Origin: Juglans regia | Taxonomy: Eukaryota; Streptophyta; Magnoliopsida; Fagales; Juglandaceae | Direction of reading: 5' to 3' | DNA length: 64,000 nucleotides | Assembly (NCBI RefSeq): GCF_001411555.2 | Contig: NC_049907.1 | Coordinates: 32,191,734 to 32,255,733 of the forward strand | In this document: piece by piece, positions 13,263-24,795 of the stretch | Numbering within the stretch: position 1 is the first letter of the stretch | Layout of the letters: the number at the start of each line of letters is the position of its first letter | Notes under the pieces: generated by a model | What the model saw: the letters and a program-made list of their open reading frames with translations, nothing else | Database searches by the model: none | Told to the model about the DNA's origin: nothing | Position numbers and translations under genes: made by a program

Positions 13263-14515
13263 GTAATAAAACAAGAAAAGAAAAAAGAGCAACGTCTTTC
13301 TAATAATTTTGATGCCGCTAAAAAGGGGGTTGGAAGCCACTCGATTGGAATGGGACAATATATACGATAGAGACATCCACTACCCAATCAGTAAAAGTAT
13401 GGGCTAATTATAAAACGTGATGCACACTTTGCACTCAACGCAACAGATTATAAAACTAATACATAATTGAGTGGAGCATGGTCTCTTTCAAGAGATGTTC
13501 TAGTCTCTTCGTTTTTTTAGGCTAAAATATAATTAACTAAAATAATAAACATAAATGATGAGGTGGGAGATTCAATAGCAATTAAACTCAATTAATAAAG
13601 AAAAAAAAATATAAATTGAGAATTAACTTGTCGAGTCAATCTCTACTTCTTGGATTAATGCTAAGAATAGATCAATGTCAAGATTATTTTTAAGATAAAC
13701 CAAAGCTTGATAGTAATGAGACTGTTGTTAATGCCAAAAACCACAAAACAAGTCGGAATGAGAGAACTAGTTATTTTCGACCTTTGGATGTGACCTAATC
13801 TCGATGAAGTAGTTTGAAGCCCATAGTGGTTTAGAGCATCGATATGGTGTCCGTATGTACATTCATAATAGTAAATAAAAAAATAATACTGTAAATATAA
13901 ATAGAGAATGAGACACACAGATTTACGTAGTTCGGCATATGACTTACGTACACGGATCGTTTGGAGAGCAAATCCACTATAATAGAAATATTTTATAGTT
14001 TCTCATGGTCTCTCGTTTCTCTCTGCACAATGGAGGTCGGATACCCCTTTGACTGGAGAAGATAATATCACTAGAACTCTCTTCGTGAGGTTGAAGATGG
14101 TCCATCCTCCTTCCAGTCGAAGTCCAGAAGTTCCCTCCTTTCTCACAGCTCTAATCTCCCTTTTATTGATGCCCTGTAAGTGGTAGATGAGAAAACCAGC
14201 TTTATGTCACTTCTTACTCTTGCGTGTCTGACATGCTTTCCTCCCTTCAACTTTTACTTTTTCTTTCCTTCCTCTATCTTCCACTTTCTTCTTGATGGCA
14301 CCTCTATCATGGACAAGGCTTGGTGCGGCTTGGGACTGGAATATTTACTCTAAATAGTTGCCCACAATTCTTAAGATCGATTTGCTTAGCAGGAAGGTCT
14401 TGAGAATCTTCAAGTCAAGCCGCGGTAGAGATAGTCTATACAAAACTATAGAAAAACAAATTCTGGGAACTAGTCTCTGGTTTTCTGTTGTTTGTGCTAG
14501 GTAGTGAAGATCCCC
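13263..14515. other. Intergenic DNA containing a repeated leader-like segment
   Basis: About 13860-14200 contains 'cacagatttacgtagttcgg' followed by a TCTC-rich stretch and 'cccttttattgatgccc'. A similar order (gagacaaagattta..., later ctctttttata) occurs twice in the first FRK intron, near 28970-29190 and 29790-29970. This suggests three dispersed copies of one small element. Ends were not resolved and nothing else is supported. Confidence 0.35.
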
Positions 14516-14830
14516 GAGCACGGAGCTCGGCTTTTAGAGTTAGGTGTGAGATGACTCGACCACGCCAAGTGCGAGTGTAGAGCTCTGAGTAGAGAGGTTG
14601 GTGGGATAGGTGCTCGACCTTGCTTCTTGCAAGCACGGAGCTCGATTTGGAGAGGTAGGCAGGAGATGCGCTCGACTGCATTTGTTGTGAGCACATAGCT
14701 CAGTTTGGAGAGGTAGGTTGGAGATGCTCTCAACCGCACTAGTTGCAATAGCAGAGCTTGGCTTAAAGAGGTAGGTGGGAGATGTGCTCGACCATGCTAG
14801 TTGAGAGCGCGAAGCTCAGCTTGGAGTTTG
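14516..14830. repeat. Tandem array 1, about 58-bp unit, six copies
   Basis: Units start near 14517, 14571, 14631, 14691, 14749 and 14806. They share 'gagcacggagctcg' then 'ggagaggtaggtgggagatg' and 'gctcgacc'. ORFs through this block appear in several frames and are by-products of the repeat. Confidence 0.8.
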
Positions 14831-15171
14831 TTTGATTTGCATGATAGGTTGCATGAGACCATTTATTGTTAGTGAAGAGTGCGCATTTCCAAGATTGATT
14901 TTTGTTATTTGTTGGGTAGTAGTGGGATGTTTTTCTCCTTCAGGCTCTTTTTTGTTGGTATTGATGTTAGAGTTCATTTGTTGTAACCTGTGCTAAATGG
15001 TTAGGGAGCCCTTCGACCCCTTGGGTCCATCTTAGGCAGTTGTCAAACTCGTCGACTTGTTTTTGAAGGCAACCCATGTGAGGCGATTTGGGAGCTCGAT
15101 GGCTCGTTCCCGGAGAAAACCCGCTGGCAGCGATTTGTGACCTAAGTATAGGGGCACTCAGCTTTGTGGGT

Positions 15172-15597
15172 GAGGGTCAAAATAATCAAGGGACTGTCAT
15201 TGCCTGTTGTTCACGACGAGTCAAGAGACTTGGATTTCATGGGCGAGGGTCGAGCAATCAAGAGACTGTCATCGTCGTTGTCGCCGCAAGTCTAGGGACT
15301 CGGCTTTTATCGGCGAGGGTCGAGCAGTCAAGGGACTATCATTTCCATTGGAAGCCGCAAGTCAAGGGACTCAGCTTTCATGAGCAAGGGTCAAAGCAGT
15401 CAAGGGACATTCATCATCGTTGTTTGCCGCGAGTTAAGGGACTCGACTTTCGTAAGCGAGAGTCGAAGCAGTTAAGGGACTGTCATCATCATTGTTCACC
15501 TCGAGTCTAGGGACTCGGCTTTCGTGTGAGGGTCAACGTAGTCAAGGGACTATCCTCGTCGATGTTCTCTGTGAGTCAAGGGACTCAGCTTTGCAGA
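15172..15597. repeat. Tandem array 2, alternating 70/73-bp unit, six copies
   Basis: Units begin near 15173, 15243, 15316, 15386, 15459 and 15529. Each has 'gagggtcgagcagtcaaggg' followed by an 'actgtcatcgtcgttgt' type middle and 'gagtcaagggactcggcttt'. The frame 15088-15510 is open because the repeat lacks stops in that frame; it is not evidence of a gene. Confidence 0.85.
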
Positions 15598-15599
15598 AG

Positions 15600-16232
15600 G
15601 AGATGCTCAACTGTGCTATAGTGGCGGTTGGCAGAGCTTGATTGCACTATTGTCACTGAAGGCAAGGCCTGACCAAGCTATAGTGGTAGGAGTCAGAGCT
15701 CGATCGTGCTACTGTTACAGGAGGCAGGGCTCGACTGCGTTGCTATCGTGGGAGGCAGAGTTTGACAGCGTTGCTGTCACAGGAGGAAGGGCACAACCTC
15801 GCTGCTGTCGAGGGAGACAGTGCTAGACCACTCTGCAGTGGCTGGAGGTAGAGCTTGACCACATTGCTGTGGCAAGAGATGGAACTCAACTGTGATGTTG
15901 TGACGGTAGATGGAGCTCAACCGTGTTGTTGTGGTAGGAGTTGGGACCTGACCGTGCTGTAGTGTGGAGGCGGGGCCCGACCGCACTAATGTGGAGGGAG
16001 ACAGAGCTCATTTGCATTGCTATGGTGGGAGACAGTGCTCGACCGCGTTGCTGTGGCGGCAGACCGAGCTCGACCACGTTGTTTTAGGGAGGGAGACAAA
16101 GCTCAACCACGTTGTTGTGGTGGGAGACAGGGCTCGACCACGTTGCTGTGGGGGGAGATAGAACTCAATCGCATTGTTGTGGTGGGAGACAGAGCTCGAT
16201 CGCGTTGTTGTGGTTGGAGATAGAACTCGACC
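15600..16232. repeat. Tandem array 3, about 31-bp unit, roughly twenty copies
   Basis: The unit is close to 'gggagacagagctcgaccgc' plus 'gttgctgtggt'. The spacing of clean copies (for example 16091 to 16122) is 31 bp. Older copies on the left are more diverged. Several short frames on both strands come from this array. There are no spacers, so it is a minisatellite. Confidence 0.85.
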
Positions 16233-16867
16233 TCGCTAAGAGGTTTCTGCAAAGAAACCAAACAGGTCAGTGTAGATAATCCCAATCACAAGTTTTAGAT
16301 TTCAAATGTGAGCCATTTCGCTAGTGAGTGGTGATGGCTTTCGGTGCACAGGTGAGGGCTACAGGCAACCATGCTTTGAAAATTATAAAGATTTGGGGTG
16401 CGCGCGATACCAAGTTATCTACTCTGATGAAGAAAGATTAAGATGCCCAAGTGGTGCCCAAGAGGGGCTTTGTAGACGGTGTTTCGCATCATGATGGTGA
16501 TTTCTAGCGAAGTATGTTCATGGGGCATATAGATGTTGGGCTTCTCATGGAACCTTGGGGAGTCTTGTGGGGGAAACCTCCAAAAAACCAAATATTTTTA
16601 AATAAAATTTAAATAGCAAGTTTGAGATAGAAAAATTAGAGCAATTAGTCGCTATTTTCAATTTTTTCCAACTGAGAATGTTCACTGCTGAAGGATTTTC
16701 GCATAGTGGAAGTTTGCTCGGCCTTTTTTTTTTTTTTTTACTATTGAATTGTATCGCCGAGCAAAATTCATTGTTGACATATTTTTAATTCCTTGGTGTT
16801 TTGCTGAATACAATCGACAAACTTTATTTTCGAGGCGGGACCGGTGGGGTCCATGGGCCATGACTAT
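16233..16867. other. Intergenic DNA, no supported feature
   Basis: Unique-looking sequence after the arrays, with a T homopolymer near 16727-16739. No gene signal was found. Confidence 0.4.
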
Positions 16868-18960
16868 TAGTCAAGTTATAACACCCCGCCAAATCATGCA
16901 AAGGGAACAAGAAGACTTTGGGATCTTGGCAATAGTGACTAATGAATTGGGCGTGATTATATGGACTTTTAGAAGAAATTATCTTTTTGAGTATTTAGGG
17001 TTAAGATTTAGCCAAATGACTTCCATTACTTAAGATAAGATCTTTGAGAAATTCTTGGATCAATGGGCTTGGAGATGAACCTATAGCATACTATGCAACT
17101 TATATGGATATGAGGAGGACTCAAACTTAGTTAAATGCTAGATCAAACTTTTGAAGAAAGAGGTCAAATATGAGGCCCAATATGAAATCCAAAGTTGTGG
17201 CCCAATTTGGTAAGATGGTCAGGCCCAAGTAAAGGCCCAACAAGCTAGACCTAAGGCCCAATAACAAGGCCCAACAAGTTAGACCTAAGGCCCAAATACG
17301 AAGGCCCTACCCAAAGCCTAAAACCAAGCCTAGCCTAACAAAAAAACTTGGGGCCATTAAATCAAAGGTGATCTAAGGTGCCACATGGTTTGGCCATGGA
17401 CAAAAACACAACATGATGGCACAAAGACTAGGTATCGGTCGACTGACACACTTCTCTAAAGAAATTTTCTGAAACCAAGCATCTCTTCCCTTGAATTAAA
17501 TCAAGCATCAATAGAACTAGGCTAGGAACAAATGCGAGCACATGTCATGCACGTTTGAGATATGTCGAAACCGTGCACTCCACTCAAACGCCTCACTTAG
17601 TTCAATTGGATACCCTTCAATAGATGCCATCGGTTTTTAGTCAAACTTGTGTGTAATTTCTGCAACAAAATCATCCCCCTCTCAAGAATCAAAGCTGAAA
17701 TTTCAAAACTAGTGTAGGGATACAAGTGCACCTTCTTACACATTCAAAATAGGAATAGTACACCTAAAGTTTAGTGAGTACCATCATAAGCTTACCCCAT
17801 TCAGCAAACAAAATCAATCCTATTCCCATGCCATAAACTTTGTCCCCAAACTTGGATTAGAGTTCCAAGCTTTCTGACTTGACCCATACACACGTCTTAC
17901 TAGGCCACAAAGATTGAGGTAAGGTGAAAGAAGTCAAAATGGTCTTCTCGGCCGATGCACATCTCTTCCACCCTCTTCCATTTCTTTCATAAGGTTAAGC
18001 TAAGTGTCCCTTACCTTCATCTCTCTCATTCAAAAGAAAGGAATACCTTTGCATCTACATGGACCCTTAGAGCTAAATTGGTTAGGAATCAAGTGGTATT
18101 AGGTGATGGTTTTGGTTTGAGAGGAAAGTTTGCAAAGCTAGTTGATTCTTTTGGGAAATTGAACACCTCTAAAAAATTTGAAGCCTACACCCCACACACA
18201 CTCAACTAGGTCTTCAACCATAGGGAGACAAAGAGCTTCTTCTAGTTGCACATGAGAAAATAAAATGAAACACAATCATAGTAGCCTAGTCGATTGCAAC
18301 AAGATGAATTTCCCTTCTCAATTTTGGACAAGCTGTGTGATACTTAGCTTCTTACATGATTTTCTTCTTCTTATGAGCCCTATAAATAGCACCCTTCATC
18401 CTCCACCTTCATCCACTCACTTTCAAGAGCATATGAGCATTGTGTGAAAGAAGCTCCATAAACACTAGTTAAAGAGAGAAACTGAGCACCTTTGCAAGAA
18501 AGTTGGTATTGAGTGACCCTTAAAGCTTCGGATTGGTAAGTGATTCTGCCACGACTCTTTAGTGTAAGATGTGTTAACATGTCAAACTTTGATTTATGGT
18601 ATAAAAGTGAGTTTTGGGTTGAATTTGGTAATGATTAATCGTCGGAAAACTTACTTAATACAGATTTGATGTTTAGTTGGTTAATCATGTATTATACTTG
18701 GAATATGATTATAACATGTTTAGATATGAAGTGATAAGCTTAACTATGGTTTTGGGATGATAATTAAGAGTTGGTATTTGAAGAAAAATGACATGCTAAG
18801 TTTTAAGTTGATATCTTGGATTGATCATCAAACATGTTTCGATCTTTACTTAATTGAAGTTTATCTTGTGAGATTTTGGTTAAGTTTCTCAAAGCATGTT
18901 TAGTATCATCTAGAGGCATGTTCTTAGTATTCTTAGTAGATTTTGGTTAGGCATGTTTCG
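16868..18960 (+). mobile_element. LTR-like sequence of a Ty3 family
   Basis: It starts with 'ttataacaccccgcc', close to the TGTAACACCCCG start of the family A LTR. It has a TATA box (TATAAATA, 18381-18388) and a downstream 'attggtaagtg' of the kind seen in R/U5 of the other LTRs. Two imperfect copies of a block with 'caaggcccaacaagttagac' lie at 17233-17290. No right terminus, primer site or internal domain follows, so it is a solo or truncated LTR at best. Confidence 0.4.
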
Positions 18961-18973
18961 AAAGGATTTATGT

Positions 18974-19017
18974 GAGAGAGAGAGAGAGAGAGAGAGAGTG
19001 TGTGCGCGCACGCGCGC
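18974..19017. repeat. (GA)n followed by alternating purine-pyrimidine run
   Basis: GA repeats (18974-18998) pass into a TG/CG alternating run (18999-19017), a pattern able to adopt left-handed DNA. No gene overlaps it convincingly. Confidence 0.9.
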
Positions 19018-19626
19018 TTGCATTGTCTCAGACAAGGTGGAGAGACTTACCAAAGAAGACGATCGAAAGGGCTGCTGTCGATAGACGCGAAAGAGACACG
19101 AGAGCAGAGTATGGCACAAGAGAGGGTGAGAAATGTGGGTGGGTGAACCGCAGGAAGGAGGAAAACAATTGTTTACTCGAAAGGAGATCTACGATAGAGC
19201 TTCAATCTATAGTAAAGTCCCATATATGAAGATCTACTGTAACATCCCTAAAAATAAACCCTAAAATATTTAGCCGGATGTGAGGGTCGAAGTGGTCACT
19301 CCCCTAGATTTTTTACAATATTTTAACCAAAATCCATGGATATTCAGCCTGATGGAGATGCTCAAATAAAAAGGATAGCACACAATCACTAACGTTGATC
19401 TGACTTCAGTAACAAATTATAATGAAACAATTAAAATGATGAAACTCAACAGATGGATTAAATAATTCAAAATTAGAATATGAGAAGCAATTTTTCTAAA
19501 ATGTAAACCATATAAATTATTTTAATAGTCATATGCTTTTAAAGAATTAAAACTATCTTTATTTTTCCATCATGCTTGACACCATTAGGTGTGGACAGCC
19601 AGAGTCATTGTCGCACAAAATTATAA
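19018..19626. other. Former upstream region of FRK, with an LTR-terminus-like TGTAACATCCC
   Basis: At about 19241 'tgtaacatccctaaa' looks like an LTR edge, but no partner terminus was found. Before the copia insertion, sequence up to 20006 lay directly upstream of the FRK core promoter. Confidence 0.35.
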
Positions 19627-19806
19627 TGGAAAATTCTATACAACATACTACCATCTCACTTTTATCCCACTATGTATGATATGACACATTTATCACCATT
19701 AAATGATCATTTATTGCATGCTTCTTTATCATCTAATGATAATGAATGTGCCACATACCACTTAGTATGATCAAAATAAGATGAGAGTGTGATATATAGC
19801 AGTGTA
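19627..19806. mobile_element. MITE with long terminal inverted repeats
   Basis: The two halves are inverted relatives over about 50-60 bp. The left half runs 'accatctcacttttatccca' to 'gacacatt'; the right half runs 'aatgtgccacatacca' to 'agatgagagtgtgatata'. The centre is a short AT-rich spacer. It has no coding capacity. It sits about 200 bp from the copia insertion point, so it was part of the old FRK upstream region. Confidence 0.6.
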
Positions 19807-20001
19807 CTTAATTATAATTATTCTTAAGCAAACATTTGACCCCACAAGTCAAGTGAGGGCCATGGATGGTGATCCCACCGATCAGAAATGCAAATGAAGT
19901 TCTGATTTATCACAATTAATTTCAATTAAAAAAAATAGTTTGCGCTTTGTTTTATTTATTTAATTTTCTATCCTTAACTCTGTATATATTATATATCGAT
20001 T

Positions 20002-20006
20002 GGAAT
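20002..20006. repeat. Target-site duplication of the copia element (left copy, GGAAT)
   Basis: GGAAT lies directly left of the 3' LTR and again directly right of the 5' LTR at 27222-27226, as expected of a 5-bp integrase duplication. Confidence 0.85.
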
Positions 20007-20189
20007 TATTAATTGTAAAACACATGTAAAAAATACTTCTGTGTATATTCCGAATATCAATAATGTAAAATAATACTACGTGTTTATACTATAAAGGATA
20101 AAGTGAAAATGAGTGTAATTACATGTAAGAACAAAATAAAAATAACATATTACAATAAAAATTTATACAAATTATTATAAAATGTAATA
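20007..20189 (-). repeat. copia 3' LTR
   Basis: This 183-bp repeat aligns along its length with 27036-27221. Its ends are TATTA on one side and TAATA on the other, rather than the usual TG...CA. The flanks diverge exactly at the ends: the polypurine tract on one side, GGAAT on the other. Confidence 0.85.
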
Positions 20190-20200
20190 CTCCCCCTCAA
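20190..20200 (-). other. copia polypurine tract
   Basis: On the minus strand TTGAGGGGGAG directly precedes the 3' LTR. It overlaps the TGA stop codon of the RNase H frame at 20197-20199. Confidence 0.85.
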
Positions 20201-20568
20201 GATGAAGAGTAAATAGAATGAGCGTCCATCTTGGCTATCAATGTAGAGAATTGGTGACTGCCTAAAGCTTTAGTAAGAACATCAGCAAGTTGATGTTGAG
20301 AACCAACAAAAATCCTACCTTGAAGTTTGTCACGTACAAAATGACAATCAAGCTCAATATGTTTTGTGCGCTCGTGAAAGACAGGGTTAGCATCAATATG
20401 AAGTGCAGTTGTGTTATCACAAAACAAATGGGCACTATTAGAATGAGAAACTCTAAAATCTGAGAGTAAGGAAAGAAGCCAAACAATTTCACAAGTTGTA
20501 GTGGCCATAGAACGATATTCTGCCTCCGCAGATGAATGATAAACTGTTTGTTTTTTCTTAGATTTATC
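20197..20568 (-). pseudogene. copia RNase H domain (C-terminal part of pol)
   Basis: The frame contains the copia RNase H hallmarks [10 protein letters not shown], the [10 protein letters not shown] block, [15 protein letters not shown] and ADVLTKALG, then ends in TGA overlapping the polypurine tract. RNase H removes the RNA strand during reverse transcription. The C-terminal part is well preserved. Upstream, the frame runs into the inverted segment at about 20568 and loses its natural connection to RT. The residues encoded beyond that junction (up to 20613) are not pol. Confidence 0.85.
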
Positions 20569-21068
20569 TACTAATCTTGGTTTATCTTCTTGGATTCTTG
20601 ATTCGAGAGTCACATATCATATGGTTCCATCAACATATTTTTTTTCTTCCTTCGTACCAGTCATTCACACTATTGTCAAGCTTCCAAATGGCCAAAGTGT
20701 ATCTGTTACAAATTTGGCACTGTTCACATTTCTAAGGATTTGATACTTAGAGATGTTCTTTGCATTCCAGCTTTTTCATTCAAATTAATTTATGTTAGCA
20801 AGTTAACCTTGACTCTGACTTGTTCTTTGTCTTTTTTTTTTTTTTTATATAGGACCTGAATCAATGGAAGTTGATTGAAGTGGGTAGACACAAGGGAGGG
20901 CTTTACTTTCTGCAACAATCTGGCTCTTCTACTAGTGATTTACTTCAAACTCATTCTTTACCTGTAATAGCATCCAATTTAGCTAAACAGTTGTTTGTTT
21001 GTTCCAAATCCTCAAAGCATGCATTGTTTAAACTTTGGCATAATAGATTAGGCCATCCTTCTGTTTCC
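20569..21068 (+). other. Inverted copy of the copia PR/pre-integrase segment inside the element
   Basis: This segment reads on the plus strand, opposite to the element, and is the reverse complement relative of about 23140-23645. Shared landmarks are the 'ggccaaagtgtatctgttac' block, the 'gggtagacacaagggaggg' block and the pre-integrase motif LWHNRLGHPSVS. Junctions are near 20568 (with RNase H) and 21068 (with RT, at 'ctgtttcc'). The two copies have diverged by point changes and small indels, so the event is not recent. It replaces the sequence between RT and RNase H. Confidence 0.85.
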
Positions 21069-22310
21069 AAGAAATCCAGCATCTTGTAATATCTCAAGTG
21101 CATACCTACGTTGACATAGGGAAATGCATTGAGGAGATCTTACAACTTCCAAACAAGTATTTAAGCTGACCCAGATCTTTCAGCTTAAATTTAATGTCCA
21201 ACAACAGTTTCAAATCATCAACAACAGGTGAATCATTACTAGCAATTAAGATATCATCAGCGTACACATGAAGTGCAATAAAAGAAGCACTATTGGAACG
21301 AGTAAACAAGAAATAATCAGCTTTAGATTGATTAAAACCAAGTTCTAGAAGAGTATTAGAAAACTTGGAAAACCATTGACGAGATGTTTGCTTCAAACCA
21401 TAAAGGGACTTGTTTAATTTGCACACTTTAGACTCCCCCTTAGTATGAAAACCAGGAGGAAGTGTCATATAAACTTCTTCAAGTAAATCCCCATGTAAGA
21501 AAACATTATTCACATCAAGTTGAACCAAAGAGCAATTCTGAACAAAAACTATGGCAAGAAGTGTACGAACAGTAACAATTTTTGCCACAGAAGAAAACGT
21601 TTCAGAATAATATAATCCTTCACTTTGGGTATACCCCTTAGCAACCAATTGAGCTTTGTAACGCTCAATAGAACCATTAGCTATATATTTGATTTTATAA
21701 ACTCATTTACATCCAATGGGTTTTTGTCCAATAGGCAAAGAGGTAACAATCCTGGTATTATTATTTTCTAATGCTAGAATCTCGGCAGCCATAGCATCTC
21801 TCCAATGAGAGTGCTTGACTGCCTGATAATAAAACTCAGGCTCTATAGTAACAGCTAAAACAAATGATTTATGTTTAGGGAATAGTCTATGATAAGAAAG
21901 AAAATGATTAAGATCATATAGAATACCTGCTGGTATAGGAACAAAACCTGTGGAATTTGATGTAGAATGTGTAATAAGAGAGTTGCAATAGTAATGCTGC
22001 AAATAACCAGAAGCTTCCTCTATGTCTAGATGATTTACAAATTGGAAAAGAAACTGTTTCAGATTCTAGTACAGGGACTACTTCAGATTTTGTCTCAGGG
22101 GCGGTTTCAGATTCTATGAATGAATTTGAAACTGAATGAATTTGTGTGGATGATGAGTGTTGTGGTTGAGTGTTAGTATGGATTTGAAAAGTAGTGGGAG
22201 AAGCTGTTTTTGGTGAGAAAAAATTCTCAGCATGGAGTGCAGATACAGTTAAAGGCATAGTATAATGTTCAAAAGTTGATGGTTGACTTGGAACGGTATT
22301 AAAATGCACT
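21069..22310 (-). pseudogene. copia reverse transcriptase (RVT_2 type)
   Basis: The minus strand encodes the copia RT. There is a linker rich in S/T/E (22310-21990), then the conserved EPEFYYQAVKHSHWRDAM and the GCK-VYKIK block, where a TGA replaces the usual Trp codon near 21703. Next come LVAKGYTQ, the [12 protein letters not shown] motif, [14 protein letters not shown] and the catalytic YADD in [11 protein letters not shown] (near 21255). After [10 protein letters not shown] the frame breaks; an RYALEILQDAGFLGN-like continuation is in another frame (21120-21075) before the inverted segment cuts it off. RT copies element RNA into DNA inside virus-like particles; this copy cannot make a full protein. 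Confidence 0.88.
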
Positions 22311-22380
22311 GAAGTTGAAGTAAGACAATAGAAAAAGGAGATTTAAAAGGAAAAACATGTTCATTCATGAAAAACAACAT

Positions 22381-23778
22381 GTCTTGACACAAAGGTATTA
22401 TTTGTAGCAAGATCTAATAGTTTATAACCCTTAATACCAAAGGGATAACCAAGAAGTACGTACTGTCGTGCTCTAGGATCAAACTTAGATCTTGATCTAA
22501 GTAGAGAGGATGCAAAAAAGAGACATCCAAAGGTTCTAAGATGATCTTAAGTGAGAGGTGATTGAAAAAGTAGTTCACAAGGTGATTTCCCAACAAAGGT
22601 GTAGGTAATTTGTTTATGAGATGAGTGGTTGTAAGAATGGCATCACCCCATAAATGAATAGGTAAATTGGATTGAAACATTAAGGTCCGAGCAAGCAGTC
22701 TTCAACACCAGAATTATGTTGAGGAGTTTCAACACAACTGAAATGATGGATAACACCATTAGATTGAATAAAAAGATGTTAAGGAAAATTCAGTACCATG
22801 ATCAGTACGAATTTTCTTATTTTTTTTTTTATGGAATTGTGTTTTAACAAGTTTGAAAAATTGAGGAATAAGAGAAGAAACTTCAGACATGCAGTTTGAA
22901 AGATAAATCCATGTGACCTGTGTACAATCATCAACAATTGTTAAAAAAAATTATGACCTTCAATAGTGGGGGTAGAAAAGGGTCCCCATACATCACAATG
23001 AACCAAATCAAATGAAAATGCAGACATATGAGAATTATGAGGAAATGGTAATTTCTTTTGTTTGGCCAGAGGACAAACAAGGCATAGAGAGTCAGTATCT
23101 AACATATCAGACACAAATTTATGTAAAAATTTCATCCTAGAAACAGAAGGATGACCTAATCTATTATGCCAAAGTTCAAACAAGGCATGTTTTGAGGATT
23201 TGGAACAAACAAACAACTGTTTAGATAAATTGGATGCTATTACAGGTAAATAATGAGTTTGAAGTAAATCACTAATAGAAGAGCCTAATTATTGTAGAAA
23301 GTAAAGCCCTCCCTTGTGTCTACCCATTCAATAAGCTTTCATTGATTCATGTCCAGTATAAAAACAAAATCAGAAAAAAAGGACAAACAAGAAGTCAAAG
23401 TCAAGATTAACTTGCTAGCAGAAATTAATTTGAATGAAAAAGCTGTAATGCAAAGAACATCTCTAAGTATCAAATCCTTAGAAATGTTAGCAGTGTCAAT
23501 ATGTGTAACAGATACACTTTGGCCATTTGGAAACTTGATAGTAGTGTTAATGACTGATATGAAGAAAAAAAAGATGTTGATGGAATCATATGATCTGTGG
23601 CTCCCGAATCAAGAATCCAAGAAGATAAAACCAAGATTAGTACGTAAAATACAATTGGAAGAAAAAATATATGGAATATAAGAAGAGTCTATACCAGCAA
23701 TTGAAACAAAGGAAACTGCATTAGCAGTGTGTGGTGGATTGACAGAGGAGGTAATAGGATCAGATGGCTGAAGCGTAG
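22381..23778 (-). pseudogene. copia protease / pre-integrase / integrase region
   Basis: From 23660 downward the minus strand encodes the end of the aspartic protease region and the pre-integrase zinc segment. The zinc segment (23216-22941) has HNRLGHPSVSRMKF and a CLVCPLAK pair. Then come the integrase core blocks VHCDVWGPF and RTDHGTEF, each carrying a catalytic-type Asp, and a C-terminal part with NLPIHLWGDAILTTTHLINK (22680-22414). Frameshifts and stops separate the pieces (for example near 22940 and 22590). The protease/pre-integrase part is the source-like copy of the inverted segment at 20569-21068. Confidence 0.85.
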
Positions 23779-24718
23779 CTAGTAACTGTTGATATTGAGA
23801 CTCAATGAAAATGGAGATGCAGTCAAAGAAGTGTTGTCAGAGACAACTTGATTGACCATGAACTGCGGCTGTGGCTTGTATTTGAATCCAAGAGGAAAAC
23901 CATGAAGCTTGAAGCACTTCTCAATAACATGACCAACAAGGCCATAATGCTTGCACATAGGACGCTCTTTCTTGAACATAGACTTCACATATCGATTAGT
24001 ATCATACTTAATAGTAAAAGCATGATTATCATGTGAAGATGTAGTAGATATAGAAATCACACGTTGTTGTTCCTCTTGTAAAACAAGGTTGAAAATCTTG
24101 TTAAGAGGAGACAGATGATCCATTAAGAGGATCTGGGCCCTAACAGAGGTATAGGACTCATTCAAACCAACAAGAAATTGAAATATGCGCTCTTGTTGAA
24201 CATAGGAATTAAGTGTGTGAACAGCTCCACAAGAACAAACCAGAATTGGTTTGTAATTGATTAATTCATCCCAAAGACCTTTCAGCTTAGTAAAATAGGC
24301 ACTAACAATCAACTGACCTTGAGAAAGAGTTAAAATACTTTTGTAATTGAAAAATACGGGGGCCATTCTTATGAGAGAATCACTCATTGAGATCCAGATC
24401 TCATGTGCCGTATTAATGTAGAGAATACTAACAAAAATCTCAGATGAAACAGAGTTAAGAATGTATGAGATTACCATATTATTACAGCGTAGCAAGGATG
24501 GAGCGTTGTATTGGCAAGATATGAATGTTTGAGAATGGATCCATTGACAAACTTTAACTTGTTCTTGCAGTGAGCGCCATGTGCATCGATCGATATTATG
24601 AGTGATAGTTATCACCATTCAGAAATTGCATAACAAGAACAATACTAGGACTGTCTCCCGGATGAAAGAAGAAAGGATTGGATGTTTCTCCCATGAGAGA
24701 AGAGGATTTCAGAGCCAT
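23779..24718 (-). pseudogene. copia gag
   Basis: The likely start is the ATG at 24716-24718 (MALKSSSLMGE...), which runs to NGDNY then hits a stop. The body continues in the frame at 24618-23779 with RCNNMVISYILNSVS and the conserved AHEIW motif. The zinc knuckle reads CKHYGLVGHVIEKC; the usual second Cys is Tyr here, so zinc binding is probably lost. Several frameshifts occur near 24600-24480. Gag forms the virus-like particle and binds element RNA. Confidence 0.85.
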
Positions 24719-24781
24719 GAGATGAAGTAGAAGAAATAAGAAAAATCACAAAAGAAGCGTGCAGAAGAAAACTTCTATAAA

Positions 24782-24791
24782 ATTGATACCA
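24782..24791 (-). other. copia primer binding site
   Basis: TGGTATCAAT on the minus strand directly follows the 5' LTR end. The first eight bases match the complement of the 3' end of plant initiator tRNA-Met, the usual copia primer. Confidence 0.75.
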
Positions 24792-24795
24792 TATT

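Noticed and set aside
15088..15510. A 140-residue ORF as a repeat protein
   Set aside because: It lies entirely in the 70/73-bp array, whose units are not multiples of three as a pair in a stable way. The frame is open by chance and other frames are also open.
15600..16232. CRISPR-like regular repeats
   Set aside because: The units are directly adjacent without unique spacers, diverge gradually, and lie in plant nuclear DNA.
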